Assembly: GCA_031412355.1 (NCBI GenBank)
Contig: JANOCR010000301.1
Span: forward strand, 1 to 9,600
Length of the DNA: 9,600 nucleotides
Direction of reading: 5' to 3'
DNA from: JAENVT01 sp031412355
GTDB taxonomy: Bacteria > Actinomycetota > Acidimicrobiia > Acidimicrobiales > Ilumatobacteraceae
The notes below the pieces were generated by a model, which saw only the letters and a program-made list of their open reading frames with translations, did no database searches and was not told where the DNA came from. This document shows, piece after piece, positions 5,878 to 9,600 of this stretch; within the stretch, counting starts at the first letter, position 1; each line of letters begins with the position of its first letter. The position numbers and the translations under genes were made by a program.

Positions 5878-8800
5878 GCGTTCAGGTGGCCGGCCTCGTG
5901 TTGCCGCCCTGGGTCGAGACCGACCCAGGAACGTCGATGGCGGTGTCGGCCGGCGCAGGCAGTGGCAAGACCACCAGCCTGGTGGGGCGCGTCGCCGCGC
6001 TGGTCGGAACGCCGGGTGTTCAACTGGATCAGCTGGTGGTGATCACGTTCACCGAGAAAGCGGCGCGCGAGGTGTCGCACCGGCTGCGCCAAGCGCTCGG
6101 CAGTTCGGTTCCGCTAGACGAAGCCTTCATCGGCACGATCCACGGGTTCTGCCAATCGTTGCTGCGTCGCTACCCGATCGAGGCCGGGTTGCCTCCGAAG
6201 TTCACGACCGCCGACGAACTGACTTCTGGGGCGATGGCCGACGAGCGCGCCGAGCAGGCCGTGCAGACGTTGTACAACATGGCGTTGAAGAAGCCGGCGA
6301 TCGAGGAAGCCCTGATGGTGATCGCCTCGTTTGCCGCGATGTCGTTCCTGCCCGACCTGGTTCGTGCAATTGACAACGACTGGCTGCGACTTGCCGACGC
6401 GCCTAAACAGCAACCGATGTCGATCGCTGTCGCCCAAGCGACGGTCATGCGAAGGCTCGATCAGGTCGCTGCCGACGATCGTTTCGCTTCGGCCACGCCG
6501 CGCATGCAGACGAGGGTCCACGAAGCGATCATCGACGCGCGCCAGACACTGGAGTTCGTCGAGTCGATACCGGCGCTGGCCGCCGCAGCGACCGCACTTG
6601 CCGAGCGTCATCACGGCTCGAGCGCGGCCTGGGCCCCGTTCGAGGCGGTGATCCGCTTCGCCTGCTACGAGCCGGCGTTGAGCCAACTCATGACGGCGCT
6701 GAGCCCGATCGTTGTCGAGGCAGCACGCAGCCGAGTCGGCCGCGGCGAGCTGTCGTTCGACGACCTGCTGGTGCTGTCGCGGCGACTGTTGCAGACCAGG
6801 CCCGACGTCCGCGCCGAGATTCGCTCGCGGCACCGCTACCTGTTCGTCGACGAGTTCCAGGACACCGACCAAGTGCAGTTCGACGTCATCACCGAACTCA
6901 CCTCGCCGGTCGGGGCCGGCCCACCAGCGTCGCTGTTCGCCGTCGGAGACCCGAAGCAGTCGATCTACGGGTTCCGCCATGCCGATGTCGAACTGTTCTC
7001 GAGTCTGCTTGCCGCCGATGCGACCAGCCGTCAGTTGACGATCAATCGCCGCACTCGATCCGACGTGTGTGCCTGGATCAACGCGGTGCTCGCCACTCGA
7101 TTTGCCGACGCACACAATCCAGATGAGGCCGATCAGCAGGTCGCCTACTCACCGCTCGAACCGCAACGCTCGGCCAACAGTGCCGGCGATGGTCCGGGTG
7201 TTGTTGTGCTCGGGATGCCCGGCTGGTCGAAGCTCGACCACGACTCGGCGGAGGACACGGCGCGCGCCGAAGCGGCCGACATCGCTGCGCTGGTGCAGCA
7301 AGCCGTCGCTGGCGGTGGCTCGTGGCCCAACGGATGGCGGGTCGGTGAGGGCCAGAACGAACGACGGGCGCGCTTCAACGACATCACTGTGCTGATTCGC
7401 AGCCGCACCCGTCTGGGGGTGCTGGAGCACACGTTGCGACAGGCCGGTGTTCCATACCGCGTCGAGGGCGGCACGTTGATCTACGGATCGCGCGAGGTGT
7501 ACGAGTTGCTGCGGGTGCTGCGGGCGGTCGATGACCCGACCAACCAGTTGAAAGTCGTGACCGCGCTGCGCACCTCGATCTTCGGTATCGACGACCGCCA
7601 GTTGATGGAGTACCACCTCGGGCCCGACGCCGAGCCGCTGCGATTCCCGAGGGAGTTTCGAGTCTTTTCCAGGGAGCGGGGAATCGTTGGCGACGCCCTG
7701 CGGGTCCTCGACCAGTTCGGCCGGCGCAAGCACGAGCGCACGCCCGCGGAGCTGATCGCCGATCTCTACGACAATTGGCGCGGAGTCGCCGCAGCGTTGT
7801 ACGAAGGCGATCAAGTGGCGCGCGAGACATGGCGCCGGGTGCGGTATGTGATCGACGAAGCACGCGCGTGGAGCGATGCCACCGGCGGGACGCTGGCCGA
7901 GTACCTGGCCTGGGTCGATCGCCGAATCGACGATGTCGATCGTGTCGAACTCAGCACCGATGAGGGTGAGGACTCGCTGCGAATCATGACCATTCACGGT
8001 GCCAAAGGGCTGGAGTTCCCCATCACGATCGTCGCCGGGCTCGGCGGCGCCGACGCGTCGAATGCGACGACCGGTCTGTATTGGCACGGCGGCAAGCCGT
8101 TGGTACGCCTCGGGAGGATGACCAGCGCCGGGCTCGGCGACATGTCCATCGCAGAGCGCGTGCGCTCGCGCGCCGAGGAAGCCCGCTTGCTGTATGTGGC
8201 GTTTACTCGCGCCCAGGACCATCTCGTGGTGTCGATGCACCACAAGGCAGGCAACTGCGCCGCCGCACGGCTGAGCGACGCGGTCACGGCCGACGAATCG
8301 ACGGCGCTGGCAGTTTGCATTGATGCACAGGTGCCCGTCGCCCGTCCGCCGAGTCATGCCCGGCCGACCGGCGTGGCGGATGTGCGACCGGTAGAACCCG
8401 ACGAGATCGATCGCACCATTGGCCAAGTCCGCCGGATCTGGACCCCCAGTGGGTTGGCGAAGGCGTTCGGCGACGCGTTTGGGCCGACGTCGGATGTGAC
8501 CCTTGTGCAGGGCTCGCTTTTCGACGACGCGGACGAAGGCGATGACGACACCGTGGCACCCGGCGAGCGATTTGGCGCTGCGGTCGGTCGACGTCAACCC
8601 GATAGTGACGACCACGAGGCGACCGACCCAGGCAACCGCAAGGAACCCGGGCCCAACGATCGTCCGAGCCGCCGGGGCGGCCGGTTCGGCACCGCCAAGG
8701 GCAGCGCGGTGCATGCCGTGATGCAGCAGGTTGCGCTCCACGATCCGAGCCGCGGGTTGCCGACGCTGGTCGACGTGGCATCCGAGGCGGAAGGTGTGCT

Positions 8801-9230
8801 CGATCGCCGTCGCGACATCGAGATGATGGTGCAGTCGTTGCTGAAGGGAAACCTTTTTGCGCGGATGCAAGCGTCGAGCAACTGCCGTCGCGAGATGTAT
8901 GTCGGTGCGCAGTTCGGGGAAGTGACGCTGTGGGGCTATGTCGATGCGGTGTTCGTCAACCCCGACAGCACCTTGACGCTGGTCGATTTCAAGACCGACA
9001 CGCTGATCACCTCGCCAGCCGAACTTGCTCGCCGATACCAGCCACAGATGTCTGGCTACGTGGCCGCGCTGCAGCAGGCCACCGGCATGCGGGTGAGCGA
9101 GGCGTGGCTGTCGGTCGCCCAACCCGACGGCGCTGCTGCGGTCGAGATCCCAGTCGACGTCATCGAGGTGTCGGCATTGCTCGAGCACCTCGCCGCGCCC
9201 GTCGCTCAGACGTCGCGCCTGCTCACGTAG
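5874..9230 (+). CDS. addA: AddA-like ATP-dependent helicase-nuclease (UvrD/RecB family)
   Basis: This 1118-residue protein is a full SF1A 3'-5' DNA helicase with a C-terminal nuclease, the motor subunit of the AddAB-type break-resection complex. Motifs in order: Walker A GAGSGKTT (27-34, Lys32), ITFTEKAARE (57-66), GTIHGFC (87-93), Walker B FVDEFQD (324-330), GDPKQSIYGFR (358-368), NRRT (motif IV arginine region), MTIHGAKGLEFP (705-716) and LLYVAFTRAQD (772-782) with the arginine finger. An Asp/Arg-rich, probably disordered linker (about 883-942) joins the nuclease: His947, GYVD with Asp1024, D1038-F-K1040, and Q1058xxxY1062, all residues of the RecB-type PD-(D/E)XK site. No cysteine cluster is present, as expected for AddA. 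The length suits AddA or AdnB; the neighbouring subunit's dead motor domain favours AddA. Start: GTG with perfect GGAGG. The 3' end overlaps the convergent prenyl synthase gene by 25 bp. Confidence 0.93.
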   Translation: MSVQVAGLVLPPWVETDPGTSMAVSAGAGSGKTTSLVGRVAALVGTPGVQLDQLVVITFTEKAAREVSHRLRQALGSSVPLDEAFIGTIHGFCQSLLRRYPIEAGLPPKFTTADELTSGAMADERAEQAVQTLYNMALKKPAIEEALMVIASFAAMSFLPDLVRAIDNDWLRLADAPKQQPMSIAVAQATVMRRLDQVAADDRFASATPRMQTRVHEAIIDARQTLEFVESIPALAAAATALAERHHGSSAAWAPFEAVIRFACYEPALSQLMTALSPIVVEAARSRVGRGELSFDDLLVLSRRLLQTRPDVRAEIRSRHRYLFVDEFQDTDQVQFDVITELTSPVGAGPPASLFAVGDPKQSIYGFRHADVELFSSLLAADATSRQLTINRRTRSDVCAWINAVLATRFADAHNPDEADQQVAYSPLEPQRSANSAGDGPGVVVLGMPGWSKLDHDSAEDTARAEAADIAALVQQAVAGGGSWPNGWRVGEGQNERRARFNDITVLIRSRTRLGVLEHTLRQAGVPYRVEGGTLIYGSREVYELLRVLRAVDDPTNQLKVVTALRTSIFGIDDRQLMEYHLGPDAEPLRFPREFRVFSRERGIVGDALRVLDQFGRRKHERTPAELIADLYDNWRGVAAALYEGDQVARETWRRVRYVIDEARAWSDATGGTLAEYLAWVDRRIDDVDRVELSTDEGEDSLRIMTIHGAKGLEFPITIVAGLGGADASNATTGLYWHGGKPLVRLGRMTSAGLGDMSIAERVRSRAEEARLLYVAFTRAQDHLVVSMHHKAGNCAAARLSDAVTADESTALAVCIDAQVPVARPPSHARPTGVADVRPVEPDEIDRTIGQVRRIWTPSGLAKAFGDAFGPTSDVTLVQGSLFDDADEGDDDTVAPGERFGAAVGRRQPDSDDHEATDPGNRKEPGPNDRPSRRGGRFGTAKGSAVHAVMQQVALHDPSRGLPTLVDVASEAEGVLDRRRDIEMMVQSLLKGNLFARMQASSNCRREMYVGAQFGEVTLWGYVDAVFVNPDSTLTLVDFKTDTLITSPAELARRYQPQMSGYVAALQQATGMRVSEAWLSVAQPDGAAAVEIPVDVIEVSALLEHLAAPVAQTSRLLT

Positions 9231-9600
9231 TGGGCGAGGGCGATCAGTTCGTCGCGGCTGTGGGGCGTGACCGGGGCAATCTCGATGGCCGCAATCGCCG
9301 CGACGGTCAGTGAGGCAATCTGTGTTTCCAGGGCAGCCAGAGCGCCGGTGTCGACGATCACCTGTTGGATGTCGGCGATGTCGTGGTCGACGAGATCCGG
9401 TGACCCGACCCGGTCGAGCACGGCGCGTTGCGCGGATGTAGCGGTCTCGACAGCGCGGGCCAGCAGCGGCGTCGGCTTGCCTTCACGTAGATCCCCACCT
9501 ACTGGCTTGCCGGTGACGGCCTCGTCGCCGAAGGCACCCATCACGTCGTCGCGCATCTGGAACGCGTCGCCCAGTGGCAGCCCATAGGCGCTGAGCGCGG
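9206..9600 (-). CDS. prenyl diphosphate synthase, C-terminal part (probable geranylgeranyl-type)
   Basis: Only the last 130 codons are in the window; the 5' end lies beyond 9600, and the frame is open to the edge. The visible part begins ALSAYGLPLGDAFQMRDDV and continues with the second aspartate-rich region, DDVMGAFGD, then VTGKPVGGDLREGKPTPL. This DDxxGxFGD form followed by TGKP and DLREGK is characteristic of actinobacterial short-chain trans-prenyl synthases. The aspartates bind Mg-diphosphate of isopentenyl diphosphate, and the KP/DLREGK segment closes the active site. The enzyme condenses isopentenyl diphosphate with allylic diphosphates to supply C15-C20 precursors for carotenoids, quinones or lipids in the cytoplasm; chain length is set by residues outside the window. 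The C-terminus (YVSRRDV) is typical of these proteins. It converges on the AddA-like gene and overlaps its end by 25 bp. Confidence 0.9.
   Translation of the reverse strand, partial: ALSAYGLPLGDAFQMRDDVMGAFGDEAVTGKPVGGDLREGKPTPLLARAVETATSAQRAVLDRVGSPDLVDHDIADIQQVIVDTGALAALETQIASLTVAAIAAIEIAPVTPHSRDELIALAHYVSRRDV

Noticed and set aside
7149..9188. 679-codon open frame antisense to the AddA-like gene
   Set aside because: Same reason: the plus strand carries conserved helicase and nuclease motifs throughout, and the antisense product shows no family features.

Overview
The window is GC-rich, tightly packed bacterial DNA. Frequent GTG starts, 4-nt GTGA gene overlaps, TAnnnT -10 elements placed 7-8 nt before start codons (leaderless style) and an actinobacterial-type prenyl synthase signature all point to an actinobacterium (Actinomycetota). 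An Acidimicrobiia/Ilumatobacter-like source is a guess that the sequence alone cannot prove.

Layout. Positions 61-219 hold a 51-bp tandem repeat (three full copies and a 6-nt start of a fourth). Two genes then read leftward: a small LysM lipoprotein (937-1293) and a 2-oxoglutarate/Fe(II) oxygenase-like protein (228-926), 10 nt apart and probably co-transcribed. A compact divergent promoter region (about 1294-1351) separates them from a rightward operon that fills most of the window: alpha/beta hydrolase (1352-2260), a second alpha/beta-hydrolase-fold protein without a nucleophile (2257-2937), an AddB-like nuclease (2938-5877) and an AddA-like helicase-nuclease (5874-9230). The four genes overlap by 4 nt or abut with no gap, and the last three start with GTG, so translational coupling is likely. 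The 3' end of a prenyl diphosphate synthase gene enters from the right on the minus strand (9206-9600) and overlaps the end of the AddA-like gene by 25 bp.

The core of the window is a two-subunit AddAB-type recombination machine that would process double-strand breaks for RecA loading. The AddA-like subunit has a complete SF1 helicase motif set plus a nuclease. The AddB-like subunit keeps its nuclease, but its helicase domain has lost the Walker A and B residues, and one cysteine of the expected Fe-S cluster is displaced. The two upstream hydrolase-fold genes have no established link to recombination. The second one is a predicted pseudoenzyme and is separated from the AddB-like gene by a single in-frame TAG codon.

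I see no tRNA, rRNA, CRISPR array, transposase or phage gene. Apart from the repeat array and the nuclease operon's unusual details, the content looks like ordinary chromosomal housekeeping DNA.
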